From positions 24,237 through 88,236 of the forward strand of contig MU858209.1 in the NCBI GenBank assembly GCA_033297075.1: a stretch of DNA of 64,000 nucleotides, in the 5' to 3' direction. Source of the stretch: Rhypophila decipiens (taxonomy: Eukaryota > Ascomycota > Sordariomycetes > Sordariales > Naviculisporaceae). The notes under the pieces were generated by a model. The model was not told the DNA's origin. It made no database searches and worked only from the letters and a program-made list of their open reading frames with translations. Positions within the stretch are counted from its first letter, which is position 1; each line of letters starts with the position of its first letter. Positions 47,159 to 60,500 of this stretch are shown piece after piece. Both the position numbers and the translations under genes were made by a program.

Positions 47159-49304
47159 GAGAAACTGGTTCCAGGTCTTTGCCGTGGACCACTTGGATGA
47201 GTGTTCTGTTTGCTGGTACGGTTTACTGTCTTCCAGATAGGAGGTCTCTCATCAATGGTTGGTGTTGTTATTTCATGACAACAGGACACCGTGCTCGTTG
47301 GGCACATTAATACCCTGGATCCGCATATTTTGCCAATAATCTGACATGGGCCGATGGACTTTCTCCGCTCATAATGACGGCGTATCGCAAGAGAGCGGAG
47401 ACATATGTGATCCGCGGTTGACGATATACTGTCCAGTTGTCATGCATCGGGTATCTGCACTTAAGGAAGGGTCCAGCGTTGGATAGGTCAACAGCGAAGT
47501 CCATTGCATATGTAATATCTGAGGATATTCTCATTTGTCCTCGAGATGTAACAATGCATGAAGCACTTTGACTTGCAGCTGTAGGAGGTGTCGAGCATAG
47601 TGTGATCTCATGGTTAAGGAAAAACCAGTCATTGGACCATAGAGCCTAATAAGTCGTGTTAGAGCTTGGCACTTTGCTGAGAACTGGACTAGTAATGGTG
47701 CGCTCAACATAGCTGATGTTCAGTGGGTTAATTGTCTCGTCAGGAGGAGGAGCACGGTTGTAGGTGACGTGCTGCACGTGTTCGAGTGAGACCGAAAAAT
47801 GGACCGTGGACTTGAAGTCGCCATATTAGACGAGGATAATCGCATTTTTCCAGCAAAGCCTGATCAGAGAGACATCTAACAGGTATCTCAGTCGAGCCGG
47901 ATACGGTGGGGTGGTGTTAGACTTGATCATGATCGGACCAGATCGGTGTTCGGGTACTTTTTCTCTTCCGCAGTGAACCACAGCACATGATTTCATATTA
48001 AGAGACTTGCCGAGCAAGTTTCGCTGATTGGACGTTTGATGAATTGAATGGTCCAATAAAAACATCACAAAGACCTGGACCGGTCTGAGCATCGCCATCC
48101 CAAGAACGGAACTTCCCGGCTTTCGGTAAGTTCGGTGCCACAGCCTTGTCCAGGAAGAGAACAGAAAAAGGTGTGGCATTGTGTTGACAGGCATCCCATC
48201 TGCTGTACGACCCTCCAAAAGTGCGGTACGCATGTCGTGCATGAGCGTCCCGTTTCAAGCGAGGGCAAAACGGTTGGGTCTGAACATCTCTTCATGACCC
48301 TTGGTCCTTAGTCATCCGTTTGTTACAACTTCCACACTCCATCCTCAGACCGACCGGTCAACCAATGACCTTGTTCGAACAGGTCTTGGCCATATCCTCA
48401 GAAAATGTCTGATAATTACCTCATGTCCCGCGGGTTGCATGATGCGGCCAGAGCCTCATCCTGCCCTCCCTTTCAGCTTGCTTTCAGCTGAATCCGAGCG
48501 TCTGGTTAAAAAGGACTAGTTCAGCAACCAATGTCGATTGTCTTCCATACCCATGCTTAGAATTGCTTCAGAACAAGGTATGTGCTGGTTATTTCGAAAT
48601 GCGAATCTGCTTTTAGGCTCTGGACATTGCTGGAGCCTAGCTCACATACTCCTGGTCTCGTTGACAGTGAAGTTAGCGGTTGACATACAAGATCATCACA
48701 GAGCGGTTACGAACATGCGCACAGCATTGACGGGACTCGGGACTTTCTAATCAAGCCACTTCGACTAAAGGAGAAAACGAATGTCCAATATTTCTGACAG
48801 CACACCCTCTTGGATAACGCCCGCCCTGCTTGAAAAGCTGGAAATGTACTTGGCGTCACCCAGTGGCGGTAAGGTCTTTGTCACCTCATAGGGCACAAGA
48901 AGATAACTTCTCGGTGTGCAAAGGAAATGGGGAGTGGTCACATCAGGCCCAAGGCCGCGTAATCCTTTGGGACACATTTTCTCACCACGCTTGTGGCTCA
49001 AATTCAGCCAGGTGAAGCAAAGTACGGACAGACAAGAAACAATTGGTACCCCCGGTCAACAGGGTTTCCGAATCCACCCCGGGAAATACCATGACATGGA
49101 ACGAGGTCAGGCTCCCTCAGGATTCAGTTTACTTACTTAAAGAAATACAGCTTCCCCAGTATTTTGGCTCCGGATACCCAGACAATCTCCAGATCTTTAT
49201 CGTCTTTATCCTGTACCAAGTTTACATCACCTTCCACCTCATTGACTACTGCTACCACCAACAAGCTTTCAACCTCACAAAACTGTCCAGCCCCAAGATC
49301 AACC
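47159..49304. other. intergenic, no gene recognised
   Basis: 2.1 kb; frames on both strands (for example 47826-48242, minus) have no domain, signal or splice support. I see nothing that I can name. Confidence 0.5.
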
Positions 49305-49758
49305 ATGGCGACAGTCAAGAAACCCGAGGACGTCATTGGGCGGGCTGTTAAGCATGAAAGTATGTTATTCTTTCTTTTTACTTGCCATGAAATCCTTTTC
49401 CTTCGAACATACTCCCGAGCTGACTCGTCTTTGCCCACTCCTAGCCGCTCCTCAACGTACCCAGGCCTCGGCCTTTCTCAACAAGAAATCCAAAGACCTC
49501 GAGTCGAAGAAGACCTTCCTTGAGGGACAGAACAACCCCAATCATGCCAAGAAGATTGGTCGCATCGCAATGGAGATCCAGGAGCTGAATTTGATGAAGG
49601 ACGTTGTCGATCTCGAGGCCACGCTCGCCAGCGGTGACCTCGACGACATTGCCAAAAGGAGCCGACAAGAAGAGCTAGACAATAAGAATGAAGAGCTGCG
49701 CAAGCATCAGGAGAAGATGGACAAGCCACAGGCAGTTCCCGTTGATGGGAAGAAGTAA
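49305..49758 (+). CDS. small acidic/basic helical protein, unknown
   Basis: A 122-residue protein of unrecognised family. ATG at 49305 (ACCATGGCG, strong context); exons 49305-49359 and 49445-49758 with an 85-base intron (GTATGT...TCCTAG). The sequence is almost all charged helix (FLNKKSKDLESKKTFLEG, RIAMEIQELNLMKDVVDLE, QEELDNKNEELRKHQEKM), so it is probably a coiled coil. No signal peptide or membrane segment. Clean splicing and start make it a credible gene. Confidence 0.65.
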
Positions 49759-50966
49759 GGCCGGCTTCTTCCAAGGAATAGTGCGCGTCAGATGACACGC
49801 CATGTATCCTGATCCCAGTGTCTACCTTTCATTTCTGGTCTCTCTTTCACCATACTTGTTTCTTTGACATCACGGTCTTTTATCTCAACTTAACATCAGC
49901 CCTATCACTTCTCTTGCACTCCTTCAAGAAAGGCCTATCACGTATATGGGTACTGAAATAGTACTCCATCCACAAAGCTCTTTTATGGTACTGTCTTCCT
50001 TTATATTTCTCTTCCCTGTGTTCACTCTTTTATTCCTTGCAAGTGGGGAGCACTTTGGTCCAAGAGATCCAGTGTAGCAATGCGACCATCTCTGAGCCAA
50101 GCAGATCGCGTCAGCTATTCAACTACTCATGCCGGTTTGAGTAACCTGTAATAATGATTTATCTCTTGTGTTTGTAGGCTCTGCTATGACTGGGGTATTT
50201 ATTTACACGGTGCAGTTGCAGAGACAACTCATTATAGGATTAACTTACGTTCGATCCATCATCAGAACAGCGCCAAGACCACAATCCAGGAAACTTAATG
50301 ATTCTTCAAGCCACACTAAACCATTGAATAGACTTTAGATGACTAAAATGTGTGATGGGAAAGTAAAGCTAGTGGGTTAGGTATCTACAAAGCGTGAAGT
50401 TACACTTAAATATGAGATGTGAGCAATGCAGCAATGCAAGGTACCGGACATTAGGTGGTGCTTTTTGGTCTTTGACTCTCGTCGATGTAGTTATTTGAAA
50501 TTATATTCTGCGGTAATTCATTATTAGACTTTTCACGGTCCTCTATCATGGGTTGGTGTCTGGCGCCACTTCCCGAGGCTCAAAGTCTTTCTTTCGTCTT
50601 ATACTGGTAGGTACCTTAGTCTGTTGGCTTTCATAATAAGCGCTCTTCATAATGGGTAGAGTTTTCCTTCTCCGCAATGAAGCTTTAATACAAAAGTGCC
50701 CTCACTGCATCAAGTGACCAAGTACCTCTATCCTTTAACATTTGGGATCGAACACTGACCCAAACTTTCTTCTTGAACAGCATTTTCCAGCTCCATCTTC
50801 CTCCGTTAAAACCTCAGTTAGTAGCTCGAAAACGAAATCAACCTCATCTCTCATTCTTCAAAAACCCACCAGTCCTCGAGCCCCAACAACAGACACCCCC
50901 AGTGCCGTCAATCGCACTTGTTCACAATTCGGACTACCATTACACGGCAGACGATCCTCTTTCGAC
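49759..50966. other. intergenic, no gene recognised
   Basis: AT-rich stretch with no supportable frame. From about 50740 an open frame leads into the next entry without an ATG. Confidence 0.45.
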
Positions 50967-51877
50967 ATGCCATCACACGACATGGACCAATCTCGCAGGC
51001 CCGAGAGCGAAGACATTGTTAAGCTCAGCATGCAACTTCTTCCAAAGCTCGATCATGCCCTCGATGGCAAAGTTTTGCCAGCACCGTGGACTCTGTTCAT
51101 AGACATTTCGATGAGTCGCGCCCACTTGGCAGGGATCATGGAAAGTGGTCTTTTTGGCACCGTCCGAGTTAACAAACCTTCGCCACCGGCAGCGAGACCA
51201 ATATCGGGAGGCGATATTCCCTCATGAGATTCTTCCGAAATGTGGTCCTTCACTCGGACTGGGATCCCTCCACCGCACGATTGTGGAGTATCCGAGAAAC
51301 TATAGACGACGGCACTGCTACGCCCCGGTGGTACGGACAAATCCTTCTCCTCACCCGCGGCCCTGACCACCTGGCAAGCTTTCCCGGCCTGGATGTCCTG
51401 AACCGGAGTATGACTCGAAGCGTTTCCATTCGCACCGTTAAAGGCCCGGAATTCTTCAGATTTGACCGCAGGAGTGAGAGCAAACCGGCGCAAACGATCA
51501 ACTACAACAACTTCAACGACAAGGAGCCGTCTGAATGCCTGAGCTGGATTTGGCCTAGCGACCAATCTGACGAAGCTACCACGCTTGTAACGACAGTTGA
51601 CAACGAGAAAGCTGTCGTTGGAAGGTGTGCCTGCAGTGAATATCACGGGCGTGATGGCGATGGGGATCGGGGGGAATCAGCCCAGCCTGGTGTCGCTGTC
51701 GAGCTTGTACATGTCCGAAGTCCCTTTTGGGAGAATATCGTCATGCTGGCTACTCTAGACAGCATGAAACCCTTTCTTTTCTTTCTTGGGGCGGGATTGT
51801 TTGTTCTGCTGGTTGCTTTTACCATCACAGGGTGTATCTTGGCGACACGAGTGGTTGATTCAATGTTACGCCGTTAA
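50967..51877 (+). pseudogene. interrupted single-pass membrane protein gene
   Basis: Two pieces overlap at ATGA (51224-51227). The first, from ATG 50967, gives 86 codons (ESEDIVKLSMQLLPKLDHAL, WTLFIDISMSRAHLAGIM). The second, in another frame from 51224, gives 217 codons. Its middle is protein-like (DWDPSTARLWSIRETIDDG, WYGQILLLTRGPDHLASF) and it ends with one strong membrane helix (FLFFLGAGLFVLLVAFTITG) and a short basic tail. They read like parts of one protein separated by a one-base shift, or exons of a gene whose intron I cannot place. No family recognised. Confidence 0.35.
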
Positions 51878-52035
51878 TACCTAGCCGGGGCTATGAGCGT
51901 CGAGCTTGCGCAATCACTTCCCTCTTCACAACCCATTTCACTGTTTCAGACATAGCTAGATTCAACTAGCGTTCTTGATAGGCGCCTAATATTCAGGCAC
52001 CACTAGTCTCGTATACAGTCACCAGTCCAATTTCA

Positions 52036-52115
52036 CCTTCTTAAGGCATTTATTCCAACTAGTGAACGCATTTATTCTAGCAAGTTAAGGCGTTTATTCC
52101 AACAGGAGTAATGTC
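52036..52115 (+). repeat. 22-bp minisatellite block E
   Basis: Three to four copies (AAGGCATTTATTCCAACTAG, GCATTTATTCTAGCAAG, GCGTTTATTCCAACAGG). Its end CAACAGGAGTAATG matches the end of block A. A 7-bp-arm inverted repeat GGTGCCT/AGGCACC follows at 52132-52152. Confidence 0.7.
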
Positions 52116-52175
52116 CGTATACGCGAGAGCTGGTGCCTGTATACTAGGCACCATTTAAATACCTAGACTTGCATA

Positions 52176-55100
52176 TCACCTCCGCCCCAAAGATGCCGCC
52201 ATGTACAACTGGCCAAACTGGGTTCTCTCATCACCAGCCAACACCTCGGGCCGCCCTCGCTCCACCAGCCGTCCCCGGTCCATGACCAGCACGGTATCAA
52301 AGCCCATAACCATCTCCAAGCGATGGCTCACCATGACGATGGTGTACTTTGCAAACTCGTCCATAATGATACGCAACATGGTCTTTTCAGTCTGCTCGTC
52401 CACGCTTGCGCTAACTTCATCCAACAATAAAATGCCACCACGCACTTTCTCTTCCCGGCCTCCGAGCCCGCTAGATCTCGATCGCGCGCGCAGAATTGTT
52501 CGAGCCAAGTTGAACAACTGCCTCTGGCCCCCTGACAGCGATTCCGGGCGCAGTATCCCTTCATCTAGACCGAACTCATCGGTCGCCAAGTTGCCCAGTC
52601 CGACAAGTTGCAGGACGGCATGGCATTCTGCAGCTGTTGACGAGTTATTGGGGTCCAGTTGGCCTTTGAGACTGACCTCGCCGGGCAAAAAGACGGCATC
52701 CTGAGACATGGCGATGATGCGGTTTCTGACGTCTCCTCTGGCGATTGAGTCGAGGCCTACCCCGTCGATGAAAATGTCCTTGGAGCAGGAGGGCAAGGGG
52801 TCCAGCATGCGGAGGAGGAGTAGGATGAGGGAGGATTTGCCACTCCCGCTTCTGCCGCATATCGCGACCTTCTCGCCGGCTGCGATTGACAGTGATAGGT
52901 TGGCGAGCACTAAATTCGGTGACTCCTTGTCCTGTTCCGCTGCAGCTGTCTGGGGGTGGCCTGGTGTGTGTTTATTTCTGTCTCTCGTTAGTTTCGCTCA
53001 CCCACTCACATCCAAGAATCTAGAGACGGAAACTCAACTCACCCATAGGAAGCAGATATATCCTTCATCTCAATCGCACCATGGGCAGGCCACTCTGGGG
53101 CTACCGGCTGTGTCTCGTCTCCAAAGCTTTCGGGCAGGACTTTGTCGTTGAGCGCCTTGAGCCTCGTGACAGCACCGATCGAAGTCTCGAGCTGGGTCCA
53201 CCATCGAATGATGTAGTTTAAAATGTCTCCAAACGTCATCAGGGAGACGAGACTGGCCCCGGTGAAGCCAGTCGACTGAGATGTCGTCTGTGTGGCTAGA
53301 GTGACAACCAAAACGGCGAGGACGGCCACGATGCACAGTAGGACAAACAGAAGCCACCGCTGGACCATGGCTAGCAGATATGCCGGCCTTTGAGACGCAT
53401 CCAACTTGTCAAAGGCCGCCCTGGTACTGTCTCTCTCCCAGCCAAAGGCGCGGATAGTGGCTAGACCTTTGGCTGTGTCGAGGAAGTGCGTGTAAAGCGG
53501 ACTCTTGGCCTCCAGGTCCAACAGCCGCAGCTGACGAGCCGTGCGCAGGTAGAACCTTTGGACGAGGTAGAGGACCACCATCAGAACGGGATAGGATATG
53601 GCGAGGTACGGTGAGGAAGTGGCAATAACAGCCGCCATCCCAAGCGCGTTGCAGATGTCGAGCGCAAGGTTGGTGACCGCGACCGGCAGCTCGTTGTCGA
53701 TGAGGGTCATGTCCTGCGAGAACAGATTTGTGATGACGCCAATGTCGGTGGCTGTCGAGAAGCTCAGCGGCGCGTGGATGACGCTCCGCAAGGCCGAGCG
53801 GTGCAGTCTGGATCCGGAAATCTTTGCCATCATGGTGTATGATGTCCAGTAGCAAAGAATAATCGAGGCGAGGCCGCCAAACTGCCATAATCCATAGATT
53901 CCAAGGTAGAAAGCGCGAGGATGACTCTCGGCCGTGTCCCTTGACCAGAATCTGAGCCAGATGTAGCCAAAGTTGTAGAAGAAGCCCCATCCGATGCCAA
54001 AGACTGCAAAGGCGACGATGGACATCTTTCCCAGGCTGGCGAGGTAGTATCTGTAGACTGTGGAGTCTCCAGTCATTCTGTCCTTGTCTGACAGGAAACT
54101 GGAATTGTGAACCGGGGCCTTGGCATTCGTCACGGCCGTGTACTCTTCCTCCTCCTTGGTCGGGAACTTTATGTCTTGAATGACTGCTTCTTCTTGATCT
54201 TGCTGAAAGGCTCTCTTGACGGTGGTCTCGATTACATCCCCTTTCAACTTGTGCAGGTGTTCATTATGTTCTCGTATTCCGGCAGTAATAAGCCCAGCAT
54301 AGTTGCCCTTGTAGCGGATCGTGCTGTTTGCGCCGAGAAGCAGGATATTATCCGCTTGGGGAAGGTGCTTGACACTGTGAGTAACAAGAACCACAGTGGC
54401 CTTGCGGTGCCGGAGGATCCCGTCTGGTCCAAAGACCTTTGTAAAGACCTCCAGCTCGGTATCTGCATCCAGCCCGCTCAGCGAGTCGTCGAAAACATAA
54501 AAGTTGGCCGGCTGGTAGAGGGCTCTGGCGATGGCTATCCGTTGCTTCTGGCCCCCACTCAGGGTGACACCGCCGCTGCCTACAACGGTCCCGTCACCCC
54601 TGGGTAGCGTTCCGAGGTCCTGTTCCAACATCAAAGCTTTAACCACCTCCCGATAGCGTGATTCGTCGAAAGGTGTAGGCCCAATGATGTTTTCGCGGAT
54701 CGAGTTGTTGTTGATGTAAGGAGTCTGGTCGCAGAAGGCCGCCTTGAACTGGTGCTGAGCGGTGCCAATCTGGACGGGTGCATCCATGAATGGCATCTCT
54801 GCGAGGAGAGCCTTGCACAATGTCGATTTGCCAGAACCAACAGGACCGACCAGCATTGTTAGACTGGCCGCTTGGATGTGGACTGTCGTGTCTTGAAACA
54901 CCAAGGTATCCTCTGTCCAGCCAATATTGGCCTTGTCGATGCTGATGTAGGGGCTGGTTGCGCTTTTCTTGGGCCCACTACTATCACTCGATGAGGACGA
55001 GCCGGGAGGCGCAAAGTAGCGGTGGTGAGACTGGCCCTCTTTATCGAGAAATGCCTGGATTCTGTCCAGGGAGGTGAATGCGGCTAGCAGATATGGAATC

Positions 55101-56804
55101 TCTCCGAAGAGCTCACCAAGAGGATTAGCTAGCAGAACAAGGTAGGCCAGAGAGGTGAAGATGGTGCCGGTATCGAGATTGCGTCCAGTGATTGCAAACG
55201 TAATGACGGGGCAAACCGCCATTGGTGCAAACCCGAAAGCCATATTCGACACATACAGCCTCCGAAACTTGGCAGCAGCCTGCAGCTCGTTCTCTCGGAG
55301 CTGTTGGATTGACTCTTCGACCGGCTGTGCAAGAGCAGAGATCTTGAGTTGCTTCATGTTGGACAGCATGTGCGCAGTCTCTGCCACTCTCGTCTGGATG
55401 CGTTCCATCCACAGCTTCTGCCGTGGACTGGTGTACCTGTTGAGAACGGAGGAGCACGCGACGGAGCAGACGACCACCACGAGAGGTGCGACAAACGCAA
55501 CACCCAGTTGATTGTAGAGCAGCCAGCTGGCAAGACCGACTTCGATGGGAACCGCCCAGAACTCGTGTAGGTTGAGAAGACCGAAGCGAATCCGCTCAAT
55601 GTCGGTGCTCATGAGCGTGACGGCGGCTGAATCGTTCACGTCGGCAGTCCTCAGTTGAACCAACCTCTCGTAGATGACCGCAACCAGCCCACCTCGAGTC
55701 ATGGAGATGAACCTCTCGTGGCAGTACCAGTAGAGTGATGTAGAAACCGCCACGCCGAAGAAGATGAACATCGCCGCCCCAATAAAGCCGTAGCCGGCAT
55801 TCTTAAAGGCCGGATTTTTAAAGGCCGGATTCTCATCGATGTCATTTTCCATATAGTCGAGGACGCTGTGGACGAGAAATGGCTGGCAGAACCTGAAGCC
55901 GACCAAGCACAACCTTGGCAGTGTGCTGAGCAGCAACGGTCCCAGCAGGGTGCGTGCGAGAGCCTTGGCCAAGGTGAACCTTTGCATGGACTTGCTCTCT
56001 CGACCACCAGATGGCAGTTTGGCTGAGAGCTTTGCGTAGAGGACATCCGTTGCCATATGATGGTCCAAAGCTCCCAGGCTATCGAGTGAAAGGACATTGC
56101 GATAGCCCTTGAAGAAGAGAGGCCCAAGCCAACGATAGATGACCAGACCGAAGGGCCCAGATGTCTCCTCGGGCGATCCACTGGTCAGTGTCGTTTTCTT
56201 CTGGCTCTCCAGCAGCAACAGGACCGCCTTGACCGCGACCGCTGCTGTGTATAGTCGCGCAAGGATTACATGGCTGTCCAAGTCGACCGATACTAACCAC
56301 CGTGTTCGGGTCTGGACTACATCAAAGAGGGTCGAGAAGAATAGAAATATGCCGAGCAGGAACGAGGGTCTCTTGGAACGTCCGTCTTCCAATATGGTCA
56401 GCGGTAGAATAAACACCGATGAGACAAACGCTAGCGACCGAGCAGCTGTTGATAACTGCGACTCGCTTCCCAGTCGTATTCCCAAGATGAGGATGGCGAG
56501 GTGTAACGCTGTGTATGCGGTCGCGAAGGTCTGTTGTTAGAAGCTGGGATGAGCAAAGGTCGCGGGATTCGTGAGCAGGGAACAGCTAACTCACAACTTT
56601 GGCAAGCTGGCGATGCCATAAGCCTATTGTTACGGGCTCAGCGCGAAAGAGATACGATATCCGGGCTATTGCTAACCCGAGGAACAGGGACGATGGGATA
56701 AGGGAGAGAACGGCGTCCTCAAACTTGATGGTAAAGTCGAACCCGCCCCGGCAGGCAGCCGACACCGTCGGCCCGAACCTCTGATCGCTTGTGCACGACG
56801 ACAT
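52176..56804 (-). CDS. ABCC (MRP-type) multidrug ABC transporter
   Basis: Full-length ABC exporter of 1499 residues. Exons 56595-56804, 53043-56530 and 52176-52977. The last intron (52978-53042, GTGAGT...GACAG) joins ASYG to a Gln/Asp linker before NLVLANLSLSIAAGEK. Order: N-terminal membrane domain (TMD0), TMD1, NBD1 with Walker A GPVGSGKST (near 635), LSGGQKQRIA and FDDSLSGLD, then TMD2, NBD2 with GRSGSGKSS (near 1276), LSGGQRQLFN (near 1380) and LLLDEVSASVD. TMD0 and the NBD spacing are typical of fungal ABCC proteins. It sits directly downstream of the NRPS gene, same strand, 742 bases apart, so product export or self-protection is a reasonable inference. A 15-base in-frame repeat near 55800 encodes NPAFKNPAFKN in a loop. 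Substrate unknown. Confidence 0.93.
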
Positions 56805-57546
56805 GATTACTCTTCAGCTTTGGCGGAGCAACAAAGACTGGAGTAAACATGTAAGTCGACCGGTCGGCGATACTGCAGCAGCTGGGAAAAGCGGTCTAGT
56901 GTCTTTGCTTCTGGCTGCATTACGTACGTCCCATTTGATTAGCATTCCCCAGAGAAACAGGGCTATCTACTTGGTTTTCTCATTTTGTTTCTGATAAACT
57001 GAAGGAATCTCGGATCTCTGGAGACCCGTGGGATCTTGATCCCAGTTCCTCATCTCGTCCGGAAGTGGGTCGTGACCCGACGAAAGCGGCATTGACTGGT
57101 CTTGCGGGAAGGAAGCAATCTCAGCAGGATTTGTGCCCCGGTGGCGAGGATCACCTCGGTGTGCTCTGGGTTCCACCTTGATTGCCATACCACCAGTTTT
57201 TCACCGAAGACTCCGAAGTGAAGCTCGAGTTAGGGGGGCCATTTGACATTCGCAAAAATCCAGACACGAAAGCTGGCCTATCAGCGGTGGTACCCGCTCC
57301 ATTTTGCCTGCAGGAGCGTCAGCCTCGGACTGGGACGTCAGCACTGGCCTAGATGTAACCCAAGATTACACTGTAGAAACCCTTCCTTACTAGATAGTAT
57401 TGAGCAAGCGTTACACCACGGGATGATGACGTGTGGAACTCGGAATAAGCAGTGGATACCCCTAATCATCCCCGAGAAACGGCATCGAAGAGCTAGGGTA
57501 GGGACCTGATGCCCGTTTATCTCCCCAAATGTTTCTACCTTGCACA
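56805..57546. other. spacer between NRPS and ABCC genes
   Basis: ABCC promoter and NRPS 3' flank. No further gene seen. Confidence 0.5.
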
Positions 57547-60500
57547 TCAAAGACCTTCCCGTCCAATCTGGACCATCAAAGCACCAACAGACATTCCCTG
57601 GTCCGCATGCACCTTTGCCACAAGCCGAAAGGATTCTCTTATAGCCACTGCAAGATGTTTTACCGCCATTTCCGATACAAAGGTCTCGTCAAAGTACAGT
57701 GTACACTCGATGCTATCTTGGCCCACAGACACGTTGATCCCAAAGGGGTCATCACATGTCTCGTACTCATCCACCACCTTGAGCCCCATGCCCGCCCCCA
57801 GCTTATCCAAGGCGTACGGGTTGATGTTCATGTTGAGAGAGTGCTGCAGGATCGGTTTGAGATGGTGCATCTCCCGCAGCTTGATCCAGTCAACATGCTC
57901 ATGAGGTATCACTGCAGTGCCTGCCGCCTGGTGGGCGCACAGTAGATGGTGGACTGCCTGGCCGGGATTGACGTGAACGCGCAGCGGCAGGAAGAGTGTT
58001 GTCGGCGCCACCAGATCTTGGATACCGGCCACGGGCAAGTTGCGGCCGGCCCGGTCAGAGTAGAAAATGATATCGGCACAGCCCAGCGTCTGCGCAAGGG
58101 CGAGTGCTCCACTGACCTCGATGACGGTCGCAAGTGTGTACTGCCCAGTCGGCAGTCTTGGTTTCTCGAGAGCCATCTTGTGTAATTTGAGCTTGTCGAC
58201 CGCACGGCTTCCCACGGGAGCAGTGAGGAAGGGCTTGATCGTCGCTCCTTTGAGATACGAGGTCCAGAAGTCAATAGCGCGCGCCTGGTTCTCCGTGGTC
58301 ATGGACTTGATGAAGCTGCTCATTTTTGGTGGCTCGTCTTTGGGAAATCTTTGCCCGTTATAGCCGGCTTCCAGCTCTCTGAAGAGCAAGTCGCGAGAGA
58401 ATGCGTCGTAGATGAGATGTTGCATCGTCATCACAAAGTACCGCTCCTCCCCAGACTCGACAGTTGCCAGTCTAAGAAGCTCATCGCCAAAGGACATAAC
58501 CGCGGATTTATCCTGACCAACATAGGCGTCCAGATCATCTGATTTTCGCCAAGCAGGAGCGCGTTCATGGCGCATCGCGACCTGAAAGAAGCCTTGCGAA
58601 GTGGAAATCACTCGCGTTCGAAGTTGGGCGTGCCGCCTCACTGCAGCATCCCAGACGGACTTGAACAGCGAGGCGTCAAAGGAATCTGGCAGTTGGAAGA
58701 CAATCTGTTGCTGCCAGTCCCAAGGTCCCGCAGTCCTCCGTTTCAACTCGGGATACCCGGTGATATAATGCTCCTGCATCGAGTAGAGAGGCAAGATGTC
58801 CTCGATGTCGCTGAGATCAACACCGCACTGTCGAGCTGCCTCATGCTGTATAGAGGACCTGCTGGAGTGGTCCAAGAGCGAGAAAGGAGCCACTTCATCC
58901 CTACCCTTCTCGACGGGTGTGAGCCTTGAAGCAAGATTACAAAGGGCCGGGAACTGAAAGATGGCGTCTACAGTTAGCTGTTGGCCCTCTTGTCGCGCCA
59001 TGGAGATTAGTCTCAATGCCGAAAGAGAGTCTCCGCCGAGGTGGAAGAAATTGTCAGTTGCGCGGATCAAGGCGAGATCCATGTTGAGAATGTCGGACCA
59101 GAGTCTCTGCAGCAGCGTTTCCTTCTCTGTGACGGTTGTCGCGTTTTCGTCCATTCCATTGGCATCCGCTCGGTGGAAGGAGGCCAGCGACGATGCGGCC
59201 AGACCTTCGATCGCCTTCCGGAGCCGCTGACGGTCTCTCTTTCTTGACAAAGTATACGGCATCTTGTCGATCGGGATCCATAGTGTGAGCACCATGTATG
59301 CGGGAACCTGCGACTTCATACTAGCTTCCAGCTGCAAAACGACATCGGAAAATTTGTTTTGAGTTTCTGTCGTTGCACTGATAGTCGCACACCCTTCATC
59401 GTCGTACAGCAGACTACCCATGTCACTTGTGGTGCCAAAGCTCAAAAAAGCAACCAGCTGCTTGTTGGCCGATCCAGATGGAGCCGTGAAGTCGACTAGA
59501 ATATCCTCGACGTGGTGTGTAGGTAGCACCGAGAGCGCCTGTCGCAAATGCTGCTCGACATCTTCGAGCTCCAGTCTTTGCCCACGTATCTTGACTTGGT
59601 TGTCGACCCTGCCCACGTAGACCAGCCTCCCGTCGTGAAAGCGTCGAACCAAGTCTCCTGTCCGGTACATGCGGTGACTTGAATCGGGGCACCACTTTGG
59701 GGACCTGATGTATTTGGCTTCGGTCTGGGTCGTGTTGTTCATGTACCCCCGGGAAACCAATGGTCCCTCGAGCACAAGCTCACCCATGTCGCCACCCTTG
59801 GCCAAGATCTGATGGTCTGTTGAGTCAACGACCCATGCCCGACTTCCAACTGGAAATCCCATCTCTCCCGGCAAAATAGAATGGGCGTTGGCATCAGTGA
59901 CCTGGACGACACAGCTAATGGTACACTCGGTCGACCCATAGATGAGCTTGAGATCAACTTTGCCAGCCCATGCTTCTATGACTGCCTTTGTTGCCGTCTC
60001 GCCGCCTAGAACAAGCGTCTTGAGCGTGGGGACGCTGCTCGGTGTCAGGCCGACCAAGGAATGGACGAGCGAGGGCGTGAACTTGGCGAGGTTGACTTGC
60101 ATACGGCTCATTGCGCCGACAATATCATTCTTGCGTTCATCTTCAGACGGAATGCAGACCGTACCTCCTGCGCAGAGTGTGAGGAAGATGTCTCCGATGA
60201 TGGGATCGAAGGCATACGAGGCAAACTGGAAGGCCCGAGTGCGGCGGTTGAATCCAAGTGGCTTGGTCAGGTATGCCACGAAAGAAGACATTTGCGAGTG
60301 TTCTGTGACGACTAGCTTGGGCGTGCCGGTGCTTCCTGAAGTTGCCATCACATAGGCGGCATTGCTCGGGCCTGCATTATGATCGACGGAGTGCTTCATG
60401 GGTGGCTTGATGGAGTGGATAGAGTCCTCCATGACCGCAAAGGTGTTTTCCACCAGAGTTGAACAAAGCTGATGGCAACTTGTCGACGAGAGGGCTAGCT

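Noticed and set aside
47826..48242. 138-codon minus-strand frame
   Set aside because: Overlapping alternative frames of similar length and no recognisable motif; likely chance.
51053..51646. 197-codon minus-strand frame
   Set aside because: The plus strand has more protein-like sequence and a membrane helix; the minus frame has neither.
53409..53990. 193-codon minus-strand frame
   Set aside because: Alternate frame within the second membrane domain of the ABCC gene.
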